Positions 46,623 to 55,556 of a stretch of DNA of 64,000 nt are shown one piece after another; the stretch's first letter is position 1, and every line of letters begins with the position of its first letter. The stretch is from UMGS1663 sp963558185 (GTDB taxonomy: Bacteria; Bacillota; Clostridia; TANB77; CAG-508). The stretch covers positions 1-64,000 of the forward strand of contig CAUWFE010000008.1 of NCBI GenBank assembly GCA_963558185.1, written 5' to 3'. Position numbers and translations under genes: made by a program. The notes under the pieces are model-generated. The model made no database searches. It saw only the letters and a program-made list of their open reading frames with translations, and was not told where the DNA came from.

Positions 46623-48416
46623 ATGATTATGAAAAAATTATTAAAAAATGATCAAGGTGTAACATTGATTGCGTTGGTAGTTACAATAGTTATATTAATT
46701 ATTTTGGCTAGTGTAAGTATGTCAATGGTATTAGGAGATAATGGAATATTTACACAAGCAAAAAATGCTGCAAATAAAATGGCATCAGCAGAAGCAAATA
46801 CACAAGAGGCAATGAAAGAATTACAAAATGAAATAGAACAAAACATAAATAGCCCAACAGCACCAGAATTAAAAGAAGAAATACCAAATGCACCTAAAAA
46901 AATAGAAGGAATGACACCAATAAAATTTGTAGAGCCAACAGATAGTGAAAAAGGGCAAGTAGTAGATACAGACTGGAACGACAATAGTTGGTATAATTAC
47001 AAACAAAATAAATGGGCAAATACAAAAACACAAGATGGAAGTATGTGGGTATGGATACCAAGATATGCATATAAAATAACATATACAAACCCAAGTGATA
47101 AATCACAAGGTGGAAGTATAGATGTAAAATTTTTAATAGGAACAACAGATAACTATTATGATGAAGAAAGTAAAACAATTAAAACAGCTAAAAGAGTGAC
47201 AACAAAAGAAGAAATAGCAGATACAACAACAGATTATTACGTACATCCAGCTTTTACAAATGAAAGTAGTATTGATTTTGCAAATGGAGGATGGGATAAA
47301 GAATTAGAAGGAATGTATGTAGCAAAATTTGAAGCAGGATTTCCAGAAGGAAATAATACTGCACCAAATAAAAAAAGTTCGCAAACATATAGTCAAGAAA
47401 CAGGATGGGTAAGAGCAGTAGAAGCAGGTACAAGTGGAGATTCAACACAACCAGCAAGAAACTGGCTAGATGGAATATATGATAAAACAGCAACAAGAAT
47501 AAGCTATCCAGTATTCCAACCATTAACATATAGCATGAATTATATTAATCATAATGATGCATATAATATATCAAAAGCAATGAATGAAGAAGGAAACATA
47601 TATGGTTTTAACTCAAATTCATCAGATACACACTTAATAAAAAGTAGTGAATGGGGAATGGTAAGTTATTTAACACATAGCAAATATGGTATTGATGGAA
47701 AAAATGGAAATGAAATAGCAGTAAATAATGCAAGTTTAAATAGTGGAGATAGAAAAAGAACAGAAACTGCTGGAAAATCAGGAGTAGATAGTGTATATGG
47801 AATAACAGGAATGACACAAGGAAATACAGATGGTGTAGAAACTGTAGTAAAAATAGATGAAATACGAGCATTAAAAGCAAATACACCAACACCAACAGGA
47901 AGTATGTATGCATGGAATCAAAAAGGAGGAGTAACAGCTTCAACAACTGGAAACATGACAGGAATATATGATATATCAGGAGGAACATGGGAAAGAACAG
48001 CATCATATGTAGCAAATAATCATGAAAACTTATTGCAATATGGTAAATCAGTAGCATATAATGGAGATACATTAAAAACAGAAAGCACAAAATATACAAT
48101 GGTATATCCACATGATAGTACATTGGATAATGTAGACATTGAAAATACAGATGAAAATCTAAACAAAGCAAGTGAAGTAAATTATAAAAAAAATACCAAA
48201 ATATATGGAGATGCAATAAGAGAAATATCTATGGAAGGAATAGGTATTACATCATGGAACAAAGACTATTCAACTTTCGCAGGGTTATATTATCCATTTA
48301 CTATACGAGGAGGACATTTTTGGGATAATTTAGGAAGTGGTCAATTTTCTTTTTATCGAAATGTAGGAGATAATACTTTTACAGATAGCTTTCGCCCAGT
48401 AGTAATATATAATTAG
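46623..48416 (+). CDS. Prepilin-like surface protein with FGE/C-type-lectin-like domain
   Basis: The 597-residue protein starts with a class of prepilin signal: a basic MKKLLKNDQG, then VTLIALVVTIVILIILASVS, the hydrophobic pilin helix. The middle and C-terminal parts show MWVWIPRYAYK, EGMYVAKFEAGFP, SSEWGMVSYLTHSKYG, YDISGGTWERTASYV and a final SFRPVVIYN. These are landmarks of the formylglycine-generating-enzyme/lectin-like fold found on clostridial surface proteins and in DGR targets. Unlike the gene at 3, its C-terminal end is AT-rich, without signs of adenine-specific diversification. ATG 46629 is an alternative start. Confidence 0.72.
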   Translation: MIMKKLLKNDQGVTLIALVVTIVILIILASVSMSMVLGDNGIFTQAKNAANKMASAEANTQEAMKELQNEIEQNINSPTAPELKEEIPNAPKKIEGMTPIKFVEPTDSEKGQVVDTDWNDNSWYNYKQNKWANTKTQDGSMWVWIPRYAYKITYTNPSDKSQGGSIDVKFLIGTTDNYYDEESKTIKTAKRVTTKEEIADTTTDYYVHPAFTNESSIDFANGGWDKELEGMYVAKFEAGFPEGNNTAPNKKSSQTYSQETGWVRAVEAGTSGDSTQPARNWLDGIYDKTATRISYPVFQPLTYSMNYINHNDAYNISKAMNEEGNIYGFNSNSSDTHLIKSSEWGMVSYLTHSKYGIDGKNGNEIAVNNASLNSGDRKRTETAGKSGVDSVYGITGMTQGNTDGVETVVKIDEIRALKANTPTPTGSMYAWNQKGGVTASTTGNMTGIYDISGGTWERTASYVANNHENLLQYGKSVAYNGDTLKTESTKYTMVYPHDSTLDNVDIENTDENLNKASEVNYKKNTKIYGDAIREISMEGIGITSWNKDYSTFAGLYYPFTIRGGHFWDNLGSGQFSFYRNVGDNTFTDSFRPVVIYN

Positions 48417-48721
48417 AGATTTACAATATTTAGAATACTAAAATTGTATGATTATTTTTTTGATATTGGAAATTCGTCGACATCGTTGTCAAAATTGGGT
48501 TGGTGGTCACATTTTGTCGAGCTATTGCAAATACAAGATAAACTTAACTATATCTTAGTATTTTATATAATACACTATCTACACTATTAATACCCTATCA
48601 AAAGAATTTGAATAAAAATATTGATAAATTTAAAAAATATGTTATATTTAAAATACGGAAGCAATAAATTTATAAATATTGCATATAATAGTATCGCTAT
48701 TAAATAGCTAAAAAAGATTAC
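48417..48721 (+). promoter_or_regulatory. Upstream region and promoter of the ToxI-like RNA
   Basis: No gene is seen. TTGATA (48622-48627), 16 bp, and TATATT (48644-48649) form a promoter about 70 bp before the 36-nt repeats. A degenerate partial repeat (GCTAAAAAAGATTAC) sits at 48,707-48,721. Confidence 0.55.
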
Positions 48722-48829
48722 AATACCCTTGCTAAAGTAGGGACTTAAAAAAGTAGGAATATCTTTGCCATAGTAAGAACTTAAAAAAGTAGGAATATCC
48801 TTGCCAAAGTAGGAAATTAAAAAAGTATG
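48722..48829 (+). ncRNA. ToxI-like antitoxin RNA, three 36-nt tandem repeats
   Basis: Three directly adjacent 36-nt units (48722-48757, 48758-48793, 48794-48829) share the pattern AATAYCYTTGCYAWAGTARG followed by an A-rich end. There are no spacers, so this is not CRISPR. The order of promoter, tandem short repeats, rho-independent terminator and a ToxN start is the hallmark of type III toxin-antitoxin loci, where each repeat is a processed pseudoknot RNA that inhibits ToxN. A degenerate fourth unit may precede. Confidence 0.82.
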
Positions 48830-48860
48830 TGGCTGTCATAAAAGGCAGTCACATTTTTTT
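48828..48860 (+). terminator. Terminator between antitoxin RNA and toxin
   Basis: TGTGGCTG/CAGTCACA stem with one G-U pair, followed by seven T. In ToxIN loci such a leaky terminator sets the RNA-to-toxin ratio. Confidence 0.8.
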
Positions 48861-48874
48861 AAAAGGAGAATTGA

Positions 48875-48970
48875 ATGAAGAATTTAAAAATATATTATAT
48901 AGATGAAGGATATATTAATTATTTACGACAATTTGATAAAAATGTAGCATATAAGAGGTTTAAAAATTAA
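48875..48970 (+). pseudogene. toxN: ToxN/AbiQ-family toxin stub
   Basis: A 31-codon frame behind AAAGGAGAA encodes KIYYIDEGYINYLRQFDKNV, the conserved N-terminal strand and helix of ToxN-type endoribonucleases. The remaining about 130 residues with the catalytic core are gone, replaced by a few codons and a stop, and a terminator follows. The toxin is inactive, leaving an orphan antitoxin array. Confidence 0.8.
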
Positions 48971-48972
48971 AG

Positions 48973-49014
48973 AACTCAGGAAGTTACCTGTTTTAGGTAT
49001 ACCTGAGTTTTTTT
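48973..49014 (+). terminator. Terminator after the toxN stub
   Basis: AACTCAGG/CCTGAGTT stem with an inner ACCTG/AGGT hairpin, followed by seven T. Confidence 0.8.
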
Positions 49015-49020
49015 AAAGTA

Positions 49021-49131
49021 TTATCTTTCATTGTTGTTATTTGAATTTTCCATTTTACAATTATTAGAGCTGTTAGAATTTTTATTGCTTTTATTATTAT
49101 TGTTTTTTTGGTTATTATTTTTCTTTGCCAT
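49021..49131 (-). CDS. Small asparagine-rich protein
   Basis: A 36-codon minus-strand frame encodes a protein with about 40% Asn plus Lys and Ser, one Cys and no hydrophobic core, hence probably disordered. GGTGGTGAT is positioned like a near-ideal Shine-Dalgarno before ATG 49131, which argues that it is real. It may be a small spore-associated or cold-type protein, but I do not recognise a family. Confidence 0.5.
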   Translation of the reverse strand: MAKKNNNQKNNNNKSNKNSNSSNNCKMENSNNNNER

Positions 49132-49267
49132 GCTAAAATCACCACCATTTCCGAGATTTATATAACAATAGTTTTAACAAAAAATAAAAAAATATACAAA
49201 AAACTTCAATTTTTTAATAAAATGTATTATAATAAAGTCAGATTTTTAAAGAAAAGGAATGAAATTT

Positions 49268-49987
49268 ATGGAAAAAAATATAGCCATAGGAATAGAAGGA
49301 CTAGTAGGAAGTGGAAAAACATCAATTTGTGAAGAACTTTTACAAGTTATTCCGAATACTGTATTAATACATGGGGGAAATTTATATAGAGCAATTGTAT
49401 ATGCTATCATAAATAAAAAAAACATTAATAGTATTGAAGAATTGGGTAAAATAACAAAAAAAATTAATATAAAACAAATTATGGAAAAATTTAATATTAA
49501 CTTTAAAGTAAAAAATAATCAAACTGTTGTATGTATAAAAGATAAAGAAATTTCAAATGAAGAATTACAGTCGGCAAAAATTTCATTAGCAGTATCTACA
49601 ACAGCTAATGTAGCAGACAACACAGAATTATATACATATATTCACGATATGATACAAAAAATGCAACAAAAATATAATCTAATAATTTCAGGAAGAGCCA
49701 TAATGGAAATATATCCAGAAGTTGATGAACATATTTTAGTAACAGCAGATTTAGAAGAAAGAGTAAAAAGAAAGTATAATCAATATCAGGGTAAAATATC
49801 TAAAGAAGAAGTTAGAGAAAATATATTAAAACGCGATAAATTACAAGAAGATACGGGATTTTACAAAAAATATGATAAAACAAAAATAATAGATGTAACA
49901 GAATGTAAAAGTGCAAAAGAATCAGCAGAAAAAATTTTAGAGCATTTTGGAGAATGGGCAAACAAATATATAACAGCAAAAGCATAA
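49268..49987 (+). CDS. Cytidylate kinase-like protein
   Basis: The 239-residue protein has a P-loop IGIEGLVGSGKTS, then HGGNLYRAIVY, a central SAKISLAVSTTANV segment and LIISGRAIMEIYP, DEHILVTADLEERVKRKYNQ. This is the CMP kinase layout (phosphorylation of CMP or dCMP), although the family's usual DGRDIGT motif appears as SGRAIME, so nucleotide specificity is uncertain. ATG 49268 is chosen because AAAAGG lies 9 bases upstream; the ATG at 49259 is too close. murD follows after 21 bp. Confidence 0.75.
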   Translation: MEKNIAIGIEGLVGSGKTSICEELLQVIPNTVLIHGGNLYRAIVYAIINKKNINSIEELGKITKKINIKQIMEKFNINFKVKNNQTVVCIKDKEISNEELQSAKISLAVSTTANVADNTELYTYIHDMIQKMQQKYNLIISGRAIMEIYPEVDEHILVTADLEERVKRKYNQYQGKISKEEVRENILKRDKLQEDTGFYKKYDKTKIIDVTECKSAKESAEKILEHFGEWANKYITAKA

Positions 49988-50008
49988 TAGATAGGGAGGA
50001 GAAAGGTT

Positions 50009-51415
50009 ATGACATATCATAATGAAAAATTAGAAGAATTTAATAAATATGTAATAGGCAAAAAAATAGCAATAATTGGAATTGGAGTAAGTAATATTCC
50101 ACTATTAGATTATTTTCATAATACTAATAGTTATGTATCAGTATTTGATAATAGAGAAAAAGAAAACATAGATGCAGATATTTTAAAGAAAATAGAAAAA
50201 TATAATATGAAAGGATTTTTTGGAAAAGATAATTTAAATAATCTTAAAAATTTTGATATTATTTTTAGGTCACCTAGTGCAATGCCGTTTATTCCTGAAA
50301 TAGAGGAAGAAGAAAAGAGAGGAGCTATTGTTACTTCAGAGATAGAAATGCTTTTAAAATTAACACCAAGTAAAGTTATAGGGGTAACTGGAAGTGATGG
50401 AAAGACTACAACAACATCACTAATATATCACATTATGAAACAAGGAGGATACAAATGTTTCTTAGGTGGAAATATTGGAACTCCACTATTCACAGAAATA
50501 AAAAATATGAAACCAGAAGATGTTGTAGTTTTAGAATTAAGCAGTTTTCAATTAATGAATATGCAAGTTAGTCCAATGGTTTCAGTAGTTACAAATGTTA
50601 CTCCTAACCATTTGAATGTTCATCGCTCTTATGATGAATATATTGAAGCAAAGAAAAATATTTTCATGTCACAAAATGAAGATGGTTTAGTCGTATTAAA
50701 TTATGACAATGAAATCACAAGAGAATTTGCTAAATACGTAAAAGGAAAGAAAGTATTTTTTAGTAGTAAAGAAAAATTAGAAGATGGATATATTTATGAT
50801 AAAGAAGAAGAATTAATAAAACTATGTGAAAACGGAACTAGAAGGCATATAATAAGTAAAAAGAACATTAAATTAAGAGGAATTCATAATTATGAAAATA
50901 TTTGTGCAGCATTAGCAGCTACAAGCCCATTTGTAGATGTTGATATTCAAATAAAAGCTATTGAAAAGTTTACAGGAGTAGAGCATAGATTAGAATTTGT
51001 AAGAGAATATCATGGAGCAAAATGGTACAATGATTCTATTGGAACAAGTCCAACAAGAACAATTGCAGGTTTATATGCATATGACGAAAATATTATTTTA
51101 ATAGCTGGAGGATATGATAAACACTTAGATTATGAACCTATAGGAAAGCCTATTGTAGACAAAGTAGGAACATTAATTTTAATGGGAGCAACAGCTGTAA
51201 AAATAGAAGAAGCAACAAAACAAGCCTTAAGTAAAGAAGGAAAAGTTATGCCAATTTATATCTGTGATACTTTAGAACAAGCAGTTAACTTGGCAAGAGA
51301 TAAGTCTAAACCAGGAGATGTAGTTTTATTTTCACCTGCTAGTGCAAGTTTTGATTTATTTAAGAACTTTATGGAAAGAGGCGAAAAATTTAAAGAATTA
51401 GTAAAAAAACTATAA
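50009..51415 (+). CDS. murD: UDP-N-acetylmuramoylalanine--D-glutamate ligase
   Basis: The 468-residue cytoplasmic peptidoglycan enzyme adds D-glutamate to UDP-MurNAc-L-Ala. The order of the domains is clear: an N-terminal Rossmann-like domain (IAIIGIGVSNIPLL), the ATP-binding GVTGSDGKTTTTSLI, NVTPNHLNVH, EHRLEFV and the C-terminal YNDSIGTSPTRT and IAGGYDK. The ribosome binding site AGGGAGGAG is strong. It is separated from the usual dcw cluster. Confidence 0.93.
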   Translation: MTYHNEKLEEFNKYVIGKKIAIIGIGVSNIPLLDYFHNTNSYVSVFDNREKENIDADILKKIEKYNMKGFFGKDNLNNLKNFDIIFRSPSAMPFIPEIEEEEKRGAIVTSEIEMLLKLTPSKVIGVTGSDGKTTTTSLIYHIMKQGGYKCFLGGNIGTPLFTEIKNMKPEDVVVLELSSFQLMNMQVSPMVSVVTNVTPNHLNVHRSYDEYIEAKKNIFMSQNEDGLVVLNYDNEITREFAKYVKGKKVFFSSKEKLEDGYIYDKEEELIKLCENGTRRHIISKKNIKLRGIHNYENICAALAATSPFVDVDIQIKAIEKFTGVEHRLEFVREYHGAKWYNDSIGTSPTRTIAGLYAYDENIILIAGGYDKHLDYEPIGKPIVDKVGTLILMGATAVKIEEATKQALSKEGKVMPIYICDTLEQAVNLARDKSKPGDVVLFSPASASFDLFKNFMERGEKFKELVKKL

Positions 51416-51468
51416 CAATTTTCAACTTTTAGAATATGATAATACATAAAGTATAAGGAGGAGAAACT

Positions 51469-51975
51469 ATGTATTATCAAGATTTTGAGAGTTATATGCA
51501 AGAGGTACTAGGATATAAAGGAAATATGCAAAATTGCCCAGACGAGTGGAATTCTGATATTTATATAATGCCTTCAAATGATATGCAAAATTGTGAAAAA
51601 TTTTATCCATCAGTATATCAGATAATTTATCCAGTAATACAAAATGTATGTATTAATCATAATTCTGAAGAGATGTCAGAAGAATTAATGCAAAGAATGT
51701 TAACAGAAGTAAATATTCAACTGCAACAAAAAAATATATCTATTACTATGGAACAAACACAAACAATTTCGCGTGGAAATGATAAAAAAAGAGAAGAAAG
51801 GTCAAATAATAATTCTTTACTGCAAGATTTAATTAAAATTTGGATAATAAGAGAATTTTTTATGAATAGACCTCCTCACAGACCAACTCCACCACGACCA
51901 CCTATGAGACCCCCATTTCCCGGAAATCCAGGAGGGAGACCACCAATTATGCCTAGACAAGGGCAAATATATTAA
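51469..51975 (+). CDS. Uncharacterised protein with proline-rich tail
   Basis: The 168-residue protein starts MYYQDFESYMQEVLGYKG behind AAGGAGGAG. Its N-terminal 90 residues are acidic and helical, with several Cys. The last 40 residues are Pro/Arg/Gly-rich (PPRPPMRPPFPGNPGGRPP), which resembles spore-coat or surface-exposed tails. No known domain is recognised. A strong terminator follows. Confidence 0.65.
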   Translation: MYYQDFESYMQEVLGYKGNMQNCPDEWNSDIYIMPSNDMQNCEKFYPSVYQIIYPVIQNVCINHNSEEMSEELMQRMLTEVNIQLQQKNISITMEQTQTISRGNDKKREERSNNNSLLQDLIKIWIIREFFMNRPPHRPTPPRPPMRPPFPGNPGGRPPIMPRQGQIY

Positions 51976-52008
51976 TGTTCTAATATATGTAAAATAATTT
52001 ATCCTTAT

Positions 52009-52063
52009 AGTGTGCTTGAAATTTTCTTGCAAATACCGAATTAAAGAAAATTTCAAGCATGCT
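52009..52063 (+). terminator. Strong terminator
   Basis: AGTGTGCTTGAAATTTTCTT and AAGAAAATTTCAAGCATGCT form an almost perfect 20-bp stem followed by TTTT. Confidence 0.85.
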
Positions 52064-52238
52064 TTTTGCTATAAAAATTTAAAATATATACAAAATAAAC
52101 ATCTAAAAAAACGAATTTTTTATGGAAAATTTTTCATTTATTTAAATAATTAGTTAGCATAAAAATAAAAAATGTAAGCAAAATAGTATATATAACTTAT
52201 TTAGTTATGAATTTAATTATGAAAGGAAATAGTGAAAA

Positions 52239-52685
52239 ATGAAAGTTAAAGAATGTATGTGTAATGATGTTTGTTTTATTAAGCCAGAAACAAATTTATA
52301 TGAGGCAGCACAAATTATGTCTGAAAATCATATAGGGTGTGTTCCTGTATGTGATAATCAAAATAATATATGTGGAGTTATAACAGATAGAGATATATTA
52401 TTAAGATGTGTATGCTGTGATAAAGATATAAAAAATACAAAAGCTAGTGATATTATGACATGTAATGTATGTACTTGCAAACCAGAAGATGAGGTAAAGC
52501 AAGCAGAAAATGTAATGTCTCAAAATCAAGTTCGTAGATTACCTGTATGTGATGAAAACAATAAAATAGTAGGAATGTTAACAATAGGAGATTTAGCACA
52601 TTCAGTAGATAAAATAGACGAACAATTTTTTTGCCAAACAATAGAAAATATATGTTGCAATGAAAATGCAAAAAGAAATTCATAA
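52239..52685 (+). CDS. CBS-domain protein
   Basis: The 148-residue protein has two CBS modules: DVCFIKPETNLYEAAQIM...GVITDRDIL and NVCTCKPEDEVKQAENVM...GMLTIGDLA. CBS pairs sense adenine nucleotides or bind other ligands. Cysteines are unusually abundant (for example CVCCDKD and ENICCNEN), which is odd for the family and suggests redox or metal sensitivity. AAAGGAAAT precedes the ATG. It stands alone. Confidence 0.85.
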   Translation: MKVKECMCNDVCFIKPETNLYEAAQIMSENHIGCVPVCDNQNNICGVITDRDILLRCVCCDKDIKNTKASDIMTCNVCTCKPEDEVKQAENVMSQNQVRRLPVCDENNKIVGMLTIGDLAHSVDKIDEQFFCQTIENICCNENAKRNS

Positions 52686-52721
52686 TTAAAATGGAATAAA
52701 TTTATAAATATAGAATAAACT

Positions 52722-52767
52722 AATAATAGCAAGTAAGACAAGCTTTGTCTTTTGCTATTATTTTTTT
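52722..52767 (+). terminator. Terminator after the CBS gene
   Basis: AATAATAGCAA/TTGCTATTATT plus an inner AAGACAAGCTTTGTCTT hairpin, then seven T. Confidence 0.85.
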
Positions 52768-52781
52768 AAAGGATGTTTTTT

Positions 52782-53876
52782 ATGATTGTAGATATTTCTT
52801 ATTGGAGTAAAGTAGTTAAAAAAATAATTTGTATAGCAAGTATTTTTATTGGATTATTTATATTATACAAATTTTCTATATTTTTTATTCCTTTTGTAAT
52901 TGCATTTGTTTTATCTTTAATGATAGAGCCTATTATTAGATTTTTTATGAAAAAATTTAAATTAAGAAGAAAAACAAGTTCTATTATAGTTTTTATTATT
53001 GCATTTACAATTATTATAGGGCTAATAGCTTGGGGAATAATTACACTTATATCAGAATCTTCTAATTTACTGCAAGGTTTAAATGGATATTTTGATAAAT
53101 TTTCTAATCTTTTTGAAGAAATTACCTCTGGTTTTAAAGACAATAAATTAAATATATCACCAGATATTATGAGAATTATTGAACAAGCAGGCAATGAATT
53201 ATTAGGAAATACAAATGAATGGATAAAAAATTTCTTAAATGGATTATTAGAATTTGCAACTTCAATTCCTACTATTGGATTTTACACAGTAATCACATTT
53301 TTAGCTTTATATTTTTTCTGCACAGATAAAATATACTTATTAGACCAATTAGAACATCATCTGCCAGATTTATGGGTAAAAAGAATAATTAAACATATTA
53401 GGGAAATTTCAAAATCAATTGGAGGATTAATTAAAGCAGAAGCAATTTTGGTTACTGTAACATTTGTAGTATGTATAATAGGCTTATATATTCTAAAATT
53501 TATAGGATTTCCAGTTGAATACCCACTACTTGCAGCATTAGGAATTGGATTTGTAGATGCATTACCAATTTTCGGTTCTGCTACAGTTATGATACCTTGG
53601 GCAGTCTTAGTAGCATTAAATGGAAATATTACACTAGCAGTCGCATTATTAATATTATTACTAATAATGGGGATGGTAAGACAATTTATTGAACCTCGTG
53701 TAGTTTCAGGACAAATAGGAATTCATCCAATTTTTACACTAATTGCAATGTATACAGGATTTAAATTAATAGGAATTTTAGGAATGCTAATTGGACCAAT
53801 TGTTTTAATTATATTAAAAGATATTTTTTCAACTTTTATAGATAAAGGAGTAATGAGATCAATATTTTCAAGATAA
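52782..53876 (+). CDS. AI-2E family transporter / YtvI-like membrane protein
   Basis: The 364-residue protein has about eight transmembrane helices and the AI-2E family landmarks FIIPFVIAFVLSLMIEPI-like start, GFYTVITFLALYFFC, and PLLAALGIGFVDALPIFGSATVMIPWA. Members include sporulation protein YtvI and various small-molecule exporters. ATG 52782 is spaced properly from AAAGG at 52768; the ATG at 52773 directly abuts that site and is rejected. Confidence 0.88.
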   Translation: MIVDISYWSKVVKKIICIASIFIGLFILYKFSIFFIPFVIAFVLSLMIEPIIRFFMKKFKLRRKTSSIIVFIIAFTIIIGLIAWGIITLISESSNLLQGLNGYFDKFSNLFEEITSGFKDNKLNISPDIMRIIEQAGNELLGNTNEWIKNFLNGLLEFATSIPTIGFYTVITFLALYFFCTDKIYLLDQLEHHLPDLWVKRIIKHIREISKSIGGLIKAEAILVTVTFVVCIIGLYILKFIGFPVEYPLLAALGIGFVDALPIFGSATVMIPWAVLVALNGNITLAVALLILLLIMGMVRQFIEPRVVSGQIGIHPIFTLIAMYTGFKLIGILGMLIGPIVLIILKDIFSTFIDKGVMRSIFSR

Positions 53877-53905
53877 TAGTTTATTTAAACTAAATTAAAA
53901 ATACT

Positions 53906-53934
53906 TGACAATTACAAACAATTGTTTTATACTA
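53906..53934 (+). promoter_or_regulatory. Promoter of the ORF6N gene
   Basis: TTGACA (53906-53911), 17 bp, TATACT (53929-53934). The spacer includes CAATTG within the inverted ACAATT/AATTGT, a possible operator. Confidence 0.7.
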
Positions 53935-53961
53935 TATGCAATTATAAAAGGATGTGAAATT

Positions 53962-54863
53962 ATGGAAGAAAATAAATTAGCTATTCAAAACGAATTAACT
54001 AATGAAGATATAAAGAACTTAATATATACAATACGAGGAAAGCAAGTAATGTTAGATAGTGATGTTGCAAGACTTTTTAAATATGCAACTAAAGACCTTA
54101 ATAGAAATGTAAAAAATAATATTGAAAGATTTCCAGAGTATTATTGTTTTCAATTAACTGATGAAGAATATAAATCTTTAAGGTGCAAAAATTTCACCTT
54201 AAACGAAAACGGAAGAGGACAACATAGAAAATATTTGCCTTATGTTTTTACAGAATACGGAATTACTATGCTTGCTGGTTTATTAAAAAGTGAAGTTGCG
54301 GTTAATGTGAGTATTAAAATTGTTAATACATTTATTGAAATGCGAAAATTTTTATCAGCAAATGGACAACTATTTGAGAGATTAACGAATGTAGAATATA
54401 GATTACTGGAACATGATAAAAAATTTGATGAGGTTTTTAATCAGCTTCAACTTGAAGAAAACATAAAACAGAGAATATTTTTTGATGGTCAAATATATGA
54501 TGCATACAGTATCACTGTTGATATAATAAAAAAAGCAAATAAGAAGATCTTAATTATAGACAATTATATAGATGACAGTGTTCTAAAAATGCTTACTAAA
54601 AAAATAAGAATGTAGAAGTTGCAATATTGACTTCTGATAAAAGTAATATACAACAAATTGATATTCAAAAATTCAATAAAGAATATCCTATATTAAAAGT
54701 TGCTAAAACAAATAAGTTTCATGATCGTTTTATAGTTATAGATAACAAAGAAATGTACCATTTAGGAGCTTCGATAAAAGACTTAGGTAAAAAATGTTTT
54801 GGAATTAACAAAATAGAAGATATGGAAATAATAGAAAAGATTATAAATTATAATAAAAAATAG
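53962..54863 (+). pseudogene. ORF6N-domain protein, frameshifted at an A-run
   Basis: The N-terminal ORF6N DNA-binding domain (TIRGKQVMLDSDVARLF, RFPEYYCFQLTDEEY, YVFTEYGITMLAGLL) is followed by a coiled region and a C-terminal part (FFDGQIYDAYSITVDIIKKA, ILIIDNYIDDSVLKMLTKK). The frame ends at 54615. Adding one A to the A7 run at about 54,598-54,604 gives a continuous protein through LTSDKSNIQQIDIQKFN and FHDRFIVIDNKE to 54863. This is a homopolymer error, phase variation or a true mutation. Such proteins occur in phages and mobile islands as regulators or abortive-infection factors; the C-terminal part looks like a phospholipase-D-fold restriction domain (HDRFIVID). Confidence 0.75.
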
Positions 54864-54885
54864 AGGCGAAATTAATCTCCTCTAT
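54859..54885. terminator. Terminator between convergent genes
   Basis: ATAGAGG/CCTCTAT stem with T-rich or A-rich flanks on both strands. Confidence 0.65.
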
Positions 54886-55421
54886 ATTATATTTGAAGTA
54901 GGAATAAAATTTTCATCTGGTGGATATACATATTCATTATTAGGTTTATCAATCTCTTTTAGAGAATTGATTTCTAATATAGGCATATCTCCATGATAAC
55001 TTCCTTTAGTAATAGTGCCCTCAATTTCTACCCAAGTATTATCTGGTAAAGAAATAGCATCAGCATAATGACATAAAAAACCAACAATTACACTTTGAAA
55101 GTCAGAAGAAATAATCATATGTCTACCTAATACAAATTGTTCTTTGTTTAAATCATATACACGATAAACAAAACCAGAATAATGTATTTTTTGACCAACA
55201 TAAGAATCGATATCATTATGTACAGTTTGCAGTATGGATGAATAATTCTTTTCATTAAGTATATTTACTTGGCTAGTATCTGTTAAGGTGTCTGAAACTT
55301 TGCTTTGCTGAAATACAGTATAAATAATGTAGATACATACCATAAGAACTATTGTTATAATAGTTACAAAAATAATACGAAAACATTTACTACCATCTAA
55401 TTTTATATTATAGATAAACAT
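54882..55421 (-). CDS. Membrane-anchored protein, YcgQ/TIGR03943 C-domain-like
   Basis: The 179-residue protein has an N-terminal transmembrane helix (about residues 15-38) and an extracytoplasmic domain with YVGQKIHYSGFVYRVYDLNK, FVLGRHMIISSD, FLCHYADAISLPDNTWVEIEG and ILEINSLKEIDKPNNEYVYP. This matches the C-terminal domain of the YcgQ/TIGR03943 family, which accompanies the YraQ/YcgR permeases. The permease partner is absent here. AGAAGG precedes the ATG on the minus strand. Confidence 0.7.
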   Translation of the reverse strand: MFIYNIKLDGSKCFRIIFVTIITIVLMVCIYIIYTVFQQSKVSDTLTDTSQVNILNEKNYSSILQTVHNDIDSYVGQKIHYSGFVYRVYDLNKEQFVLGRHMIISSDFQSVIVGFLCHYADAISLPDNTWVEIEGTITKGSYHGDMPILEINSLKEIDKPNNEYVYPPDENFIPTSNII

Positions 55422-55487
55422 AAAAAACCTTCTTTCACTGACTTTAGTAATATATATGAAATGCAGTGTAAAAATATGAAAAAATAT

Positions 55488-55516
55488 TTGCTTTTTTTAA
55501 TAAAAAGTGATATAGT
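55488..55516 (+). promoter_or_regulatory. Promoter of secA
   Basis: TTGCTT (55488-55493), 17 bp, TATAGT (55511-55516). Confidence 0.7.
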
Positions 55517-55556
55517 ATGTGCGTATAGTAACAATTTAACGAAAGGAAAGAAACAC

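Noticed and set aside
46652..48216. Several minus-strand frames opposite the prepilin-like gene
   Set aside because: They are Leu/Phe/Tyr-rich shadows of an AT-rich plus-strand gene and lack ribosome binding sites.
48722..48829. 36-nt repeats as a CRISPR array
   Set aside because: The units are directly adjacent with no spacers and are followed by a terminator and a ToxN start, which fits a type III antitoxin RNA instead.
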